A stretch of DNA of 64,000 nt from Legionella steelei (GTDB taxonomy: Bacteria > Pseudomonadota > Gammaproteobacteria > Legionellales > Legionellaceae). Position numbers and translations under genes: made by a program. Where the stretch lies: contig NZ_LNYY01000001.1 of NCBI RefSeq assembly GCF_001468005.1, positions 62,001 to 126,000 of the forward strand, given 5' to 3'. Under the pieces are notes generated by a model that made no database searches, was not told the DNA's origin, and saw only the letters and a program-made list of their open reading frames with translations. Positions 43,271-52,441 of this stretch are shown here, in pieces (the stretch's first letter is position 1; each line of letters opens with the position of its first letter).

Positions 43271-46200
43271 ATGTTGACCTTAAATAAAATAAGTGCAGCC
43301 AAAGACGCGGTGCATTATTACACCAATCAAGATAATTATTATTTAAGCGATCGAGATTCGCTTAATAGTCTCTCACGATGGATAGGGAATGGTGCACAAA
43401 AGTTACAGCTGTTCGGTCAAATTGAGCCTTCGCAATTTTTGCAGTTACTAGACGGACAATTACCCAGTGGGCAATTGCTGGGTATTATCGATAAAGGAGA
43501 ACGTATGCATCGTCCTGGAACTGATGTGACTTTATCAGCGCCTAAGTCCGTATCCATTTTAGCCCTGGTGGGTCAGGATGAGCGCTTGCTTCAAGCCCAT
43601 CAAGAAGCCGTGAACATTACCTTTGGTCGGATTGAGCAGCTGGCAGCAGAAGCACGCATTACATTTAATGGCGAAACCACCTTTGAAAAAACTCGTAATT
43701 TAGTAGCAGCCATGTTTGTCCATACAACCTCTCGTGAATTAGATCCCGATTTGCACACGCATGTACCCATACTCAACATGACCGAGCGTTCGGATGGATT
43801 ATGGCGCTCTTTATCGTCACGAGCAAAAAATGATAAAGAGCATCTGGATCATGGTTTTCGTGAATTAATTTATTCTAATCAGCATTATTTGGGATTGGTA
43901 TACATGTCCTCTTTAGCGAAAAAAGTTAAGGAGCTGGGCTACGATATTCGCATTAAAGACAGGTACGGTAATTTTGAGATTGTAGGTATTAGTGATGAGG
44001 CTATTACTGCTACATCCAAAAGGCGCGTACAGATTCTTGATGATATGAAGGAACGTGGCACAAGTAGTGCGAAGGCTGCTGAAAAATCTAATTTATCAAC
44101 CCGCAACCCCAAAACTGAAATAAACAGTCAAGCGCTGCATCAACAGTGGGTAGACGAAATTAAAGAGCTTGGTATTGATTTAGGCGCGATAATCCAGGAT
44201 TCCAAATTAAATAACGGACGAGGAGCGGTTAAAAGCACGCACACCAAACCTCTAAGCCATGATGCGCAAAAAGCCGTGAATGATGCGCTAGCTCATTTGT
44301 CCGAATATTCCACTCAAATCCAGCATGGGGCTTTAGTACGCCAGGCCATGACTTTTTCAGCAGGTCTTGTGGGGCATGAGGATATTGAGCGGGAAATTGA
44401 ATCGCTTTTGGCGGCAAGGACACTCCAGGGAAAACCCTTGGAATATTATACAACGGCGCCTCTTCTTGCCCGCGAGAAGGAGTTTATTGCAAAAATTACC
44501 AACGAGTTAAAAGTAAGTTTTTCAATTCCAGTACCAAATCATGGGCTCTCTTCTCAGATATTTAAAAATAGCGAGCGCATTCAAATCATTGATGTAGAGG
44601 GGTTTCGGTGCGAGAAAGAGCTGATTCAAGACATGGTGCATCTTGCAGAAGCACATCAACTCAATTCCTATGTGTTGCATCCAGGTCACCTAAAAACACA
44701 GCAACTTCGAGCAGATATCAAGCATTTGGAGACAGGATTTATTTCCAGGATTAAAAATTTGTTTAAAGACGATATTGTACATACGGTGTCTGGGTTTCAA
44801 TATCATTATGGGAAACACATCAAATCGTCACCGTTTTTGAGAAAAAAGCAAGATTTAGTGATTGTTCATGATGCACAAAAACTTTCTTTCGATGATTTAT
44901 CTGCGTTAAGCGATATTACTCAAGCAAGCCAAAGTAAACTTATTTTATTGAATAACTCGGCAGGAACCTTGGGTTTTAGTGCAGGAAATCCTATTAAGAT
45001 CTTAAAAGAGCAGGGCATTCATTCGTATAAATCGTTAACAGCCCCTATCAAAGGGGAGCTCAAGCTCTCGATTGGAAAACAAGCTAATGAATCCATGAGT
45101 TCCGCTTGGCTTCAATTGACGCCAGAACAGCAGCAAAAAAGTGCGCTGGTTACTTTGAATAACAAACAAAAAGAGGCCTTGACGAGCCAGATACGAGAAG
45201 GGCTGGTGCAACAGGGTCAGTTATCTAGGCAAATGAAAAAGGTCACGGTTTTGGCAACAGTCGCTATGACACAAACGGAAAAAGGATACACCCACTCTTA
45301 TAAAGCGGGTGATAAAATTACGTTTTATAATGAAGGGCGAATACCGAAGCACTATAAGGTGTGTGACGTTGGTGCCAATGGGCTGCATTTAGAAAATGCC
45401 CAGGGCAAGACGAGTCTGTTTGCTTATGATACCAAAGAAGACTTTCGTGTATCACGAGAAAAAATACTGGAAGTCGCTGTTGGTGAGCGGTTAATCAATG
45501 AACAATCCCTAGTTCATCAGCGCGTTAAATATGCGCCTAAGAGTTCGTTTGTTGTGTCAAAAATTACTGAAGAGGGAATTTATGTTCGCCATGAGTCCAA
45601 CACCTTATTTTTGACTAATAAAGCGTTGTCCGAACATCATTTTGATTATGATTATTGTAAAAAACCGCATGAGATAAAACCAGACACCACACTAGTGTTT
45701 ATGGCGGCAAGACCGTACCAGCTCAATCGTAATCTCATCGGAGAAATTGGTGAAAACGCGCAGCAGGTGCTTTTATTTACGGATGATGAACAAAAAGCAC
45801 AGCGTTTTTTAGAAAAAGAGCAATTGAAATGGACTGCTTATGATGTGCAACAAAAAAAGCCCGATTTAGTCTATCGTGATATGGCCTATGCCAATAAAGC
45901 ATTGGAACGAGAAATCAACTCGTTAATTCAGCATCTGAGTCTGAAATCAGAAGATAAAGAGGGCATTGCAGCCACAGCACTCACGTATGCGCTTGCTAAA
46001 TGCACGGAACGCAATGCGGCTTTTAAACACAGTGATTTAATGACCCATGCTTTAATGCATGCATTAGGAGAGGCAGATTTTGAAGACATTGCCCCATTAC
46101 TGAAAGGACGAATGGCCGATTCTCTTGTTCATTTGGATACCTATTGGACGACCAAAGAGGCATTGCACATTGAAGAAGAGATACTTAAGGCTAATTACAA

Positions 46201-49141
46201 AGAGCAAAATACAGTAAAGCCCATTGAGCCTTCTGCGCAAAAGCTTTTGTCATTACCTGAAACCTTAACGCAAGGGCAAAAAGATGCCATCACGTTAGTG
46301 GTGAGCACATCCGACCGGTTTGTATCCATCCAAGGGCTTGCGGGTGTTGGTAAGACCACAATGATGCGACATGTGAAGGACATTGCACAGAGCAATCAGT
46401 TTCAAGTACTTGGATTAGCGCCTACGCATAAAGCCGTAGAGGAGCTCAATGCGAATGGCATCCAGGCGCAGACCGTGGATAGTTTTTTACGCAATGACGG
46501 GGGGTTGAGTGCAAGTCATTTAGTCATTGTGGATGAAAGCTCCATGATTGATAATGAGAAGTACCATGCCTTACAACAAAAGTGCATTGGCTCCCAATCA
46601 CGAATGGTGTTTACAGGGGATATTACTCAGTTACAATCCCTGGCTTCAGGGATTCCTCATGAGCTCACCATCAAAAGCCAATCGCAAAAAACAGCGTTTA
46701 TGACGGAGATTGTGCGCCAGAACCCGAATCCTGAATTAAAAAAAGCAGCTGAATTTGCATCACGTAGAGAAATTGGTAAGGCTTTTGAACTCATAAAAAA
46801 CATTAATCCCGAAGAGTACGTGCAACGAAAGACACCGATACAGGGATTGAATCATTCATCATTGATTGAAATTAATTGTACTGATGAGGAAGGAAAAAAG
46901 GACTATACATCCATTTACCGTGCTATTGCTGACGATTTTCTCAGCCGAACCCTTGAATGCCAAAAAAATACGCTAGTGGTCGCTCATGCTCATGAGGACA
47001 GAACACCCATTGAAGTATTACTCCGTGATGGTTTGCGCAAACAACATCAATTACACAGTCAAGATGTACTGTGTAAGCGCTTATTTCCAATCAGCCTGGA
47101 TCAAGCGGACCAAGTCAAAGCGCATTCTTTTGAACCAGGTGATGTCATTCGGTTTGGTAAAAACTATTCAGTGGCTAAAAAGGACGAGTATTTCACTATC
47201 AAAGCCATTGATAGTGAATCAAATAAATTGTTCTGTGTTGATGAGTCGCAGGTTGCGTTTACAATCAGTGCTTCTATTTTACCCAAAACAATGCCTTCCT
47301 TTTACAAATTACACGAGCGGCCTTTAGCCTCAGGGGATCGGATTCGGTTAAAGCGAAATGATGATGCCCGTGGCATTATTGCCAATGAAGAATATACGGT
47401 CACACAGGTTTTTGGTAAAACAGTAGGCTTAAGCAACAATAAAAATCAGGTCACGCTTAATTTAAAGGAACAAGCAGACCTTCATTGGGATTATGCCTAT
47501 ACAAATACAGCTTATTCCAGCCAGGGTGCTACATCCAAGTTCATGATTGCCTTGGAATTGGAAGATCGTCTTGTGGTAACCACTCACCGATCTCATGAAA
47601 TTGATGCAACTCGTGCCAGTCATCAAGCAACCTTTTATACCGATAATTTTGAAGGATTGGTTAAAAGACTTGAAGATCTCCTGAAACAACGCGATGCGGA
47701 TAAAACCTCTGCTGTATTGACCGAAGAGGCTTATCGCTTGAAACAACAGAAACAGCAACGAATCAGTACGCAGTTAATGGATCGTGCTCAAGAACACATT
47801 CTGGACGAAGCTAAGGAGCTGAGAAGCGATTCTCGACCCGCAAAAAAATACGAGTCTCCTCAAAAGCCGTCTATTAATGCGGATGAACTGTATAAAGGAT
47901 TATTGAACGTATCTGATGCTTTAGCTAAAAGCCTTTTAGGAGAACCCAACCCTAAACTCTCTACTAAAAATGTATATCGTTATGGTTCTCTGGGAAGTCT
48001 TAAAATAGAGCTTAATTCAGGTTTATGGCATAACTTCGAAACGGAAGAATCAGGCAATCTGTTCCATTTAATTGAGAGGGAACAAGTACTGTCTGGCTTT
48101 AAAGAAACCTTGGAATATGCCGCACGATTTATCCATTACATCCCTGAGCACGAACGTAAGGCACCACAAAAATCGAGTGAACAAAAAGAAAAGCCAATGA
48201 ACGAAGGGAAGCGTCAATTGGCTCAAACATTATTTCAAAAATCACAGCCTATTAAAGGGACCATCGCTGAAAAATACTTAATTATTCATCGTGGACTGGC
48301 TCATTATGAGCATGCTGATCTGCGGTATTGTAGTTCGGTATACACCAAGACCGAAGATGGGCAAAGGCATGTTCCCGCACTATTGGCTTTTAGTAAAGAC
48401 GAACAAGGTAACGTACATCATGTTCAGGTGATCAAACTAGACCCTCAATCGGCTAATAAGGATAAGTCGTGTGTGCCGGTGAAACAAACGTTTGGTTCAA
48501 TCAGCAATTATTTTGTCAATTTAAATCACCAGGGTAAAGGCGATATTGCTTATTTTACTGAAGGGGTTGAGACAGGGTTAAGTATCCTCCAAGCCAATGA
48601 GTCTGCGCGCGTGTGTGCTGTTTTGGGGAAAGCAAATTTTTCAAATATTGATCCCAAAAATAGTCCTAAACAAGTGGTTTTTTGCTTGGATAATGACGGA
48701 AAAGACACCTATAAATATGCAAAAAATGAACAAACCAATACGATTATAAAAGCCGCTCAGAAATTACACGATTCTGGTATCCATGTGTCCATTGTGATCC
48801 CTAAAAAAGAAAATACCGATTTAAACGATGTGCTTGTTAAGGAAGGAAAGGACGAGCTTAAAAAACAATTAAACAGGCTCATGAGTTTAGACGAATTTAA
48901 AAAGCAGTGTGCCTTAGAGAACAAGGAGCCGGAGCTCAAAAAAATAAATCAAGATAAGAAAATTCAGTCGTTGATAAAGCAAGATCGCAAACTGAATACA
49001 CAAAATGACAATGAGTTGATACGGCTCAATCAAGGGTTAATTAATGGAATTAAAGAGCGCGTGCATCACAGGGAACTTGTAGAACGTAATCGTACTTTTA
49101 ATAAACCACAGCCTAACCGAGAAATGGAGCGAGAGCTTTAA
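43271..49141 (+). CDS. traI: TraI MOBF relaxase-helicase with C-terminal Toprim domain
   Basis: The 1956-aa protein starts with a MOBF relaxase. Tyr pairs Y16/Y17 and Y23/Y24 (HYYTNQDNYYL) are at the same spacing as in F TraI, and the metal histidines are H151, H162 and H164 (in DLHTH). TRDSAPKSVS-like text reads TDVTLSAPKSVSI. The active helicase has Walker A QGLAGVGKTT at about 1019-1028 and Walker B LVIVDESSM near 1083. Motif VI-like text is TNTAYSSQGATSKF. The end differs from F: after about 1530 there is a DUF3991-like block (GSLGSLKIELNSGLWHNFET) and Toprim motifs FTEGVETGLS and VVFCLDNDGKD. It nicks oriT, unwinds the strand and may aid priming in the recipient. Confidence 0.93.
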   Translation: MLTLNKISAAKDAVHYYTNQDNYYLSDRDSLNSLSRWIGNGAQKLQLFGQIEPSQFLQLLDGQLPSGQLLGIIDKGERMHRPGTDVTLSAPKSVSILALVGQDERLLQAHQEAVNITFGRIEQLAAEARITFNGETTFEKTRNLVAAMFVHTTSRELDPDLHTHVPILNMTERSDGLWRSLSSRAKNDKEHLDHGFRELIYSNQHYLGLVYMSSLAKKVKELGYDIRIKDRYGNFEIVGISDEAITATSKRRVQILDDMKERGTSSAKAAEKSNLSTRNPKTEINSQALHQQWVDEIKELGIDLGAIIQDSKLNNGRGAVKSTHTKPLSHDAQKAVNDALAHLSEYSTQIQHGALVRQAMTFSAGLVGHEDIEREIESLLAARTLQGKPLEYYTTAPLLAREKEFIAKITNELKVSFSIPVPNHGLSSQIFKNSERIQIIDVEGFRCEKELIQDMVHLAEAHQLNSYVLHPGHLKTQQLRADIKHLETGFISRIKNLFKDDIVHTVSGFQYHYGKHIKSSPFLRKKQDLVIVHDAQKLSFDDLSALSDITQASQSKLILLNNSAGTLGFSAGNPIKILKEQGIHSYKSLTAPIKGELKLSIGKQANESMSSAWLQLTPEQQQKSALVTLNNKQKEALTSQIREGLVQQGQLSRQMKKVTVLATVAMTQTEKGYTHSYKAGDKITFYNEGRIPKHYKVCDVGANGLHLENAQGKTSLFAYDTKEDFRVSREKILEVAVGERLINEQSLVHQRVKYAPKSSFVVSKITEEGIYVRHESNTLFLTNKALSEHHFDYDYCKKPHEIKPDTTLVFMAARPYQLNRNLIGEIGENAQQVLLFTDDEQKAQRFLEKEQLKWTAYDVQQKKPDLVYRDMAYANKALEREINSLIQHLSLKSEDKEGIAATALTYALAKCTERNAAFKHSDLMTHALMHALGEADFEDIAPLLKGRMADSLVHLDTYWTTKEALHIEEEILKANYKEQNTVKPIEPSAQKLLSLPETLTQGQKDAITLVVSTSDRFVSIQGLAGVGKTTMMRHVKDIAQSNQFQVLGLAPTHKAVEELNANGIQAQTVDSFLRNDGGLSASHLVIVDESSMIDNEKYHALQQKCIGSQSRMVFTGDITQLQSLASGIPHELTIKSQSQKTAFMTEIVRQNPNPELKKAAEFASRREIGKAFELIKNINPEEYVQRKTPIQGLNHSSLIEINCTDEEGKKDYTSIYRAIADDFLSRTLECQKNTLVVAHAHEDRTPIEVLLRDGLRKQHQLHSQDVLCKRLFPISLDQADQVKAHSFEPGDVIRFGKNYSVAKKDEYFTIKAIDSESNKLFCVDESQVAFTISASILPKTMPSFYKLHERPLASGDRIRLKRNDDARGIIANEEYTVTQVFGKTVGLSNNKNQVTLNLKEQADLHWDYAYTNTAYSSQGATSKFMIALELEDRLVVTTHRSHEIDATRASHQATFYTDNFEGLVKRLEDLLKQRDADKTSAVLTEEAYRLKQQKQQRISTQLMDRAQEHILDEAKELRSDSRPAKKYESPQKPSINADELYKGLLNVSDALAKSLLGEPNPKLSTKNVYRYGSLGSLKIELNSGLWHNFETEESGNLFHLIEREQVLSGFKETLEYAARFIHYIPEHERKAPQKSSEQKEKPMNEGKRQLAQTLFQKSQPIKGTIAEKYLIIHRGLAHYEHADLRYCSSVYTKTEDGQRHVPALLAFSKDEQGNVHHVQVIKLDPQSANKDKSCVPVKQTFGSISNYFVNLNHQGKGDIAYFTEGVETGLSILQANESARVCAVLGKANFSNIDPKNSPKQVVFCLDNDGKDTYKYAKNEQTNTIIKAAQKLHDSGIHVSIVIPKKENTDLNDVLVKEGKDELKKQLNRLMSLDEFKKQCALENKEPELKKINQDKKIQSLIKQDRKLNTQNDNELIRLNQGLINGIKERVHHRELVERNRTFNKPQPNREMEREL

Positions 49142-49220
49142 ATTTAAAAATGAGCAGGCTGAATTATGTCTGTGCTGCACTATTTTTTCATTAAGGTATT
49201 TATGCTTAACGGAGTTTACT

Positions 49221-49949
49221 ATGCTAAAAATTGTATTTGCACTGTTTTTAATCTGCTTTGTAATCGAGCGATTAGCTCCTGGTTGGAAGTTACCTCATGT
49301 TACAACCTGGCCTATTAGGGTGGTATTGCTTAATTTAGTGCAAATTGGTGTTGTTACATTGGCAGGTTACACCTGGGAATTATGGTTTTCTTCCTGGTCT
49401 ATATTTCATCTGTCACATTATTTACCCTCTTCCGCGGGTGGTTTTATTGCCTATTTTATCGCAACGTTTGTGTTCTATTGGTGGCATAGAGCGCGTCATG
49501 AATTTGATTTTTTATGGGTTGGGTTTCATCAGATCCATCATAGTCCACAAAGGCTTGAGGTCATCACGTCGTTTTACAAACATCCTGGCGAAATGATTGT
49601 GAACTCTATCATCGGCAGCCTACTTGTATATACAGTTCTTGGTCTATCAATTGAGGCGGGTATGGTTTATACGGCTTGTACCGCGATAGGTGAGTTTTTC
49701 TACCATACCAATGTTAAAACACCTCAGTGGATAGGGTATGTATTTCAGCGTCCAGAGATGCACAGAATTCACCATCAATTCAATCGGCATAAAAATAATT
49801 ACGGGGATATTGTATGGTGGGATATGTTATTTGGCACCTACGAAAATCCCAAGGAATGGAGCAAAACCTGTGGCTTTATTCCTGAAAAAGAAGAGCAATT
49901 ATTCGAAATGTTATCTTACAAAGATGTTCATTCAAATGACCTGGTTTAA
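49221..49949 (+). CDS. Membrane fatty acid hydroxylase/sterol desaturase family protein
   Basis: The 242-aa protein has hydrophobic segments at about 1-15, 35-55, 70-90 and 125-155. It shows the diiron histidine pattern HRARH (89-93), HQIHH (103-107), H162 and HRIHH (181-185), followed by NNYGDIVWWD and LFGTY. This is the FA_hydroxylase family, which oxidises lipids or sterols using O2. All eight or so metal ligands are present. It is cargo after traI, with its own RBS (GGAG). It could alter host membrane lipids. Confidence 0.88.
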   Translation: MLKIVFALFLICFVIERLAPGWKLPHVTTWPIRVVLLNLVQIGVVTLAGYTWELWFSSWSIFHLSHYLPSSAGGFIAYFIATFVFYWWHRARHEFDFLWVGFHQIHHSPQRLEVITSFYKHPGEMIVNSIIGSLLVYTVLGLSIEAGMVYTACTAIGEFFYHTNVKTPQWIGYVFQRPEMHRIHHQFNRHKNNYGDIVWWDMLFGTYENPKEWSKTCGFIPEKEEQLFEMLSYKDVHSNDLV

Positions 49950-50043
49950 TCATAAAACAGATCAGTTATTTCTTTGAAAGAGAAAGTAAATTCGCTTTTT
50001 CTACCCAAAAATCTCCATAAAATCATGAAATGATGAGAGCGGT

Positions 50044-50364
50044 TTAAGAAATCCCTTTTAATATATTTGGAATCATTCGTTCAATCATAGCTAATGCCGT
50101 TTCTGCGTCATAAGCACCCATTTTAGACAAGTCTTTGTTGTATACACTGTACAAAATCTCAGTAATAATTTGTATGGATCGAACACTATTTTCGATTAAT
50201 AGTTGAGTTGATTCATCTGTCTTGTTTTCTAAAGATTGTAGATAAATACGCGCGCCAAATGACAGCATTTCTGCTGCGGTTACATTCAATTCGTTGTTAT
50301 TCATTTTTGTTATTTCATTTAACGAATGAAGAGTATCTGCTCCAATATCAATGGTTATTTCCAT
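50044..50364 (-). CDS. Hypothetical protein, second gene beside oriT
   Basis: The 106-aa acidic helical protein (MEITIDIGADTLHSLNEITK) overlaps the upstream RHH-like gene by 10 bp, so the two form a unit. No motif is recognised. It contains LTNKTDESTQLLIENSVRSI-like helices (actual LENKTDESTQLLIENSVRSI). As partner of a probable relaxosome DNA-binding protein it may be a relaxosome accessory or control factor. Confidence 0.6.
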   Translation of the reverse strand: MEITIDIGADTLHSLNEITKMNNNELNVTAAEMLSFGARIYLQSLENKTDESTQLLIENSVRSIQIITEILYSVYNKDLSKMGAYDAETALAMIERMIPNILKGIS

Positions 50365-50804
50365 AGCGATTCACCTTCTTCTATAGGTACTGTTTTAAGA
50401 CCAATTCCGTTCATTTTAAATCGAACTTCTTTGTAAGAATTATTCTGAAATCCTGAGAAATTATCGTTTAAATATTCGATGGTTTTTTGTTTTATTTCTT
50501 TCAAAGAATCGTCATTAATATTGGATGAAATAACTAAACTTTGATAATGATTGTGATACATCAAATGGGGTATTGATGCATGAATTTGTTCAATCATTTT
50601 TCTGATATCTTGTAATGGATTTTCATTTCTTCTCTGCGGTGAAATCTCATTATGTAAGCAAAATTCTAAAAGAAATTTTAATGCTTTTGCTGGCGAAGTG
50701 TCTGATGAGCCTCGTTTTTGTAAATTAAATTGATCTGCAATTTTATTTAAGTACGCCCGTTCATATTCTGAAATACGTAAGGTAATAACATCATTTTCTT
50801 TCAT
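50355..50804 (-). CDS. Probable ribbon-helix-helix relaxosome accessory protein
   Basis: ATG 50804 is preferred to an upstream ATG at 50840 because the product then starts MKENDVITLRISEYERAYLN, the strand and helix of a ribbon-helix-helix fold. The 149-aa protein continues with a second helix near 25-50 and a charged C-terminal half. It is divergent from the gene at 51176 and separated from it by palindromic sites and the probable nic region. This is the place of TraY/TrwA/MobC-type proteins that bind next to nic and repress their own promoter. Family is inferred from pattern and location. Confidence 0.6.
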   Translation of the reverse strand: MKENDVITLRISEYERAYLNKIADQFNLQKRGSSDTSPAKALKFLLEFCLHNEISPQRRNENPLQDIRKMIEQIHASIPHLMYHNHYQSLVISSNINDDSLKEIKQKTIEYLNDNFSGFQNNSYKEVRFKMNGIGLKTVPIEEGESLWK

Positions 50805-50828
50805 AGAGAGCTCATTTATTGAATCAAT

Positions 50829-50923
50829 ACAAGTATACAATAGTATTATTTATGTATACAACTGTAATTTTAAGTTGATATCCATTGATTTATAAGGGGT
50901 ACATGTATACAATTGTATACATG
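50829..50923. promoter_or_regulatory. Palindromic GTATACAA operator sites
   Basis: A perfect 22-bp palindrome with half-site CATGTATACAA spans 50902-50923. A partial copy, TGTATACAACTGTA, lies at 50853-50866, and a half copy, AAGTATACAATAGTA, at 50831-50845. These sit directly upstream of the ribbon-helix-helix-like gene (ATG 50804) on its minus strand, as expected for an autoregulated relaxosome protein. Confidence 0.65.
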
Positions 50924-51006
50924 ATGGTTTTACTTTAAATTACTAGTTTTTTAAGGTTATTGAATTATTTATATATAAATCATATGGTTACGTGCAAATA
51001 TTTTAA

Positions 51007-51036
51007 AGCAATCATATTGCGTGGTGTGTGTAGCAT
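51007..51036 (+). other. oriT: Candidate origin of transfer (oriT) nic region
   Basis: The plus strand holds TGCGTGGTGTGTGTAGC at 51018-51034, preceded by the inverted repeat GCAATcatATTGC (51009-51021). As I recall them, the R388 nic is TGCGTATTGTCT/ATAGC and that of F is within TTTGCGTGGGGTGTGGTGC. Here 13 of 17 bases match R388, and the GTGG and GTGTG parts match F. TraI is the MOBF type that uses these sites, and the region is bracketed by relaxosome-like genes. The predicted nick is between 51029 and 51030. That is inference from recalled sequences. Confidence 0.55.
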
Positions 51037-51175
51037 CATAAAATACAACTAGGCACAATCCTTGTGAAGTACTACTATTAGTATAGTTAGAATAGTGGAT
51101 TATGGAATAAATAAAGAGCGCGTGTCTTTGCGCGTTTGTGAAGGAATAAATTAGCTATCTAAATAGGATAAAAAA

Positions 51176-51622
51176 ATGAAACTATTTTTTCAAAAGGATG
51201 TGATAGTTGATCGTATAAAAAAATTAATACAATTACTCATCCGAATTAAAGATTTTGTATTAGAACCGCCACCAGGTTATCTTGAATATCAAAAAGCCAT
51301 TGCATCAAAAGATGAGCACTTTAATTACATGGAAAATGAATATTTTAAACGGCATATTTTGCCTTATATGATTAAAGGCCATGGCATAAAGCAGGACGAT
51401 CATTCTTCTATTAATCAGCAATTATTTAATAATCATTCACAGGATACGTTTAGAGTAAATCCTGCTACTGGTTTGCCTATGATTGGTTCGTATGATGCGG
51501 GAGGAAGTCCATTTGGATTTAATTACAATCACTCCATGCATCATCATATTAATTATCATTCCAGCTTTAGCAATATGCATTCAAATAACCAATTTAATTC
51601 ATTTGATTATTGGAATAGATAG
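51176..51622 (+). CDS. Hypothetical protein with Asn/His-rich tail
   Basis: The 148-aa protein has a short amphipathic N-terminus (DRIKKLIQLLIRIKDFVLEP), a middle with VNPATGLPMIGSYDAGGSPF, and an Asn/His/Ser-rich tail (HSMHHHINYHSSFSNMHSNN). The NPATGLPMI block occurs in small proteins of mobile elements, as I recall. The tail could bind metal. It is the first gene to the right of oriT. Function unknown. Confidence 0.6.
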   Translation: MKLFFQKDVIVDRIKKLIQLLIRIKDFVLEPPPGYLEYQKAIASKDEHFNYMENEYFKRHILPYMIKGHGIKQDDHSSINQQLFNNHSQDTFRVNPATGLPMIGSYDAGGSPFGFNYNHSMHHHINYHSSFSNMHSNNQFNSFDYWNR

Positions 51623-51663
51623 TTGATACGTGTTAAGAATTTGTAACATTAAGCGAGGATATA

Positions 51664-51867
51664 ATGCCTTTAATTACTGAAGATAAAATAAAGCAAACTG
51701 AAAAAATAAGAGTTGAAATTGATGCCAATATATATAAGGAAATTCAAGCCTATTGTGAATGGGCAAAACTGAAAAAAACGGATACATTTTTTGAAAAATC
51801 AGCGTTGTATATTCTAGCAAAAGATAAAAAATGGAAAGCCTCTGATGAATATTCAATGATTGATTAA
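51664..51867 (+). CDS. Small RHH-like protein in the leading region
   Basis: The 67-aa protein contains EKIRVEIDANIYKEIQAYCE, which fits the strand-helix start of a ribbon-helix-helix, followed by AKLKKTDTFFEKSALYILAK as the second helix. It is probably DNA-binding. It could be part of the relaxosome or a leading-region regulator. GAGG lies about 8 bases before the ATG. Confidence 0.6.
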   Translation: MPLITEDKIKQTEKIRVEIDANIYKEIQAYCEWAKLKKTDTFFEKSALYILAKDKKWKASDEYSMID

Positions 51868-51947
51868 AAGTTGTATTGCAATGCAGTTAATACGGTATGT
51901 AGTTAATCAATAAATTAATATCAATAATTAATGCCAAAGGGTAATTT

Positions 51948-52097
51948 ATGTTTATTAAAATTTGCATTGTTATGAACTCAATTGCAATGATTTTTTGTGT
52001 TTTAAGTTCTAATAAAAATAGAAAACTATTGGAATCAATGCAGCGGTGCAATGGCGATTGTGTAAAATCTAGTAAGAGGGCAGAGTACATTGTATGA
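51948..52097 (+). CDS. 49-codon ORF coupled to the next gene
   Basis: An ORF starting MFIKICIVMNSIAMIF and ending SKRAEYIV has AAAGGG 7 bases before the ATG, and its TGA overlaps the next start (ATGA). The first 20 residues are hydrophobic, like a signal or membrane anchor. Cys pairs (C34, C38) follow. No known family. Confidence 0.5.
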   Translation: MFIKICIVMNSIAMIFCVLSSNKNRKLLESMQRCNGDCVKSSKRAEYIV

Positions 52098-52369
52098 TGG
52101 ATATGAACACTATTCTTTTATTCATTGTCGTGCTTGTATTTCTGCGGTTATTCGATCTCAGTAATTTTGAATCTACTTGTCACCACGTTATCGATCATTG
52201 GTTAACTAGAAAATATGGAATACGTGGATTTGAAAAAAGAGCTTATAAACGTGGATTTCTTGGTTTATTTCACGAAGAATTAGCTCTTCGTTCACATCGA
52301 CCAATAACCCAACGTGAGTGCCATTATGCGTTTCGTGTTGCTCAGTACAAGCATGAGAATAACTATTAA
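52094..52369 (+). CDS. Small membrane-anchored protein, unknown
   Basis: The 91-aa protein begins with one hydrophobic segment (TILLFIVVLVFLRLFDL) and then a basic region (LTRKYGIRGFEKRAYKRGFL). It overlaps the preceding 49-codon ORF by 4 bp. The family is not recognised. It belongs to a run of small leading-region genes to the right of oriT. Confidence 0.55.
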   Translation: MMDMNTILLFIVVLVFLRLFDLSNFESTCHHVIDHWLTRKYGIRGFEKRAYKRGFLGLFHEELALRSHRPITQRECHYAFRVAQYKHENNY

Positions 52370-52441
52370 AAGTAAGTGGTGTAATGGTTTGCTGATCGGC
52401 GCATTAAATGATGGTTCTATTAGCAGTATTTGGATTAGGAT

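Noticed and set aside
51887-52090. 67-codon minus-strand ORF
   Set aside because: It is antisense to a coupled 49-codon plus-strand ORF with a good ribosome site.
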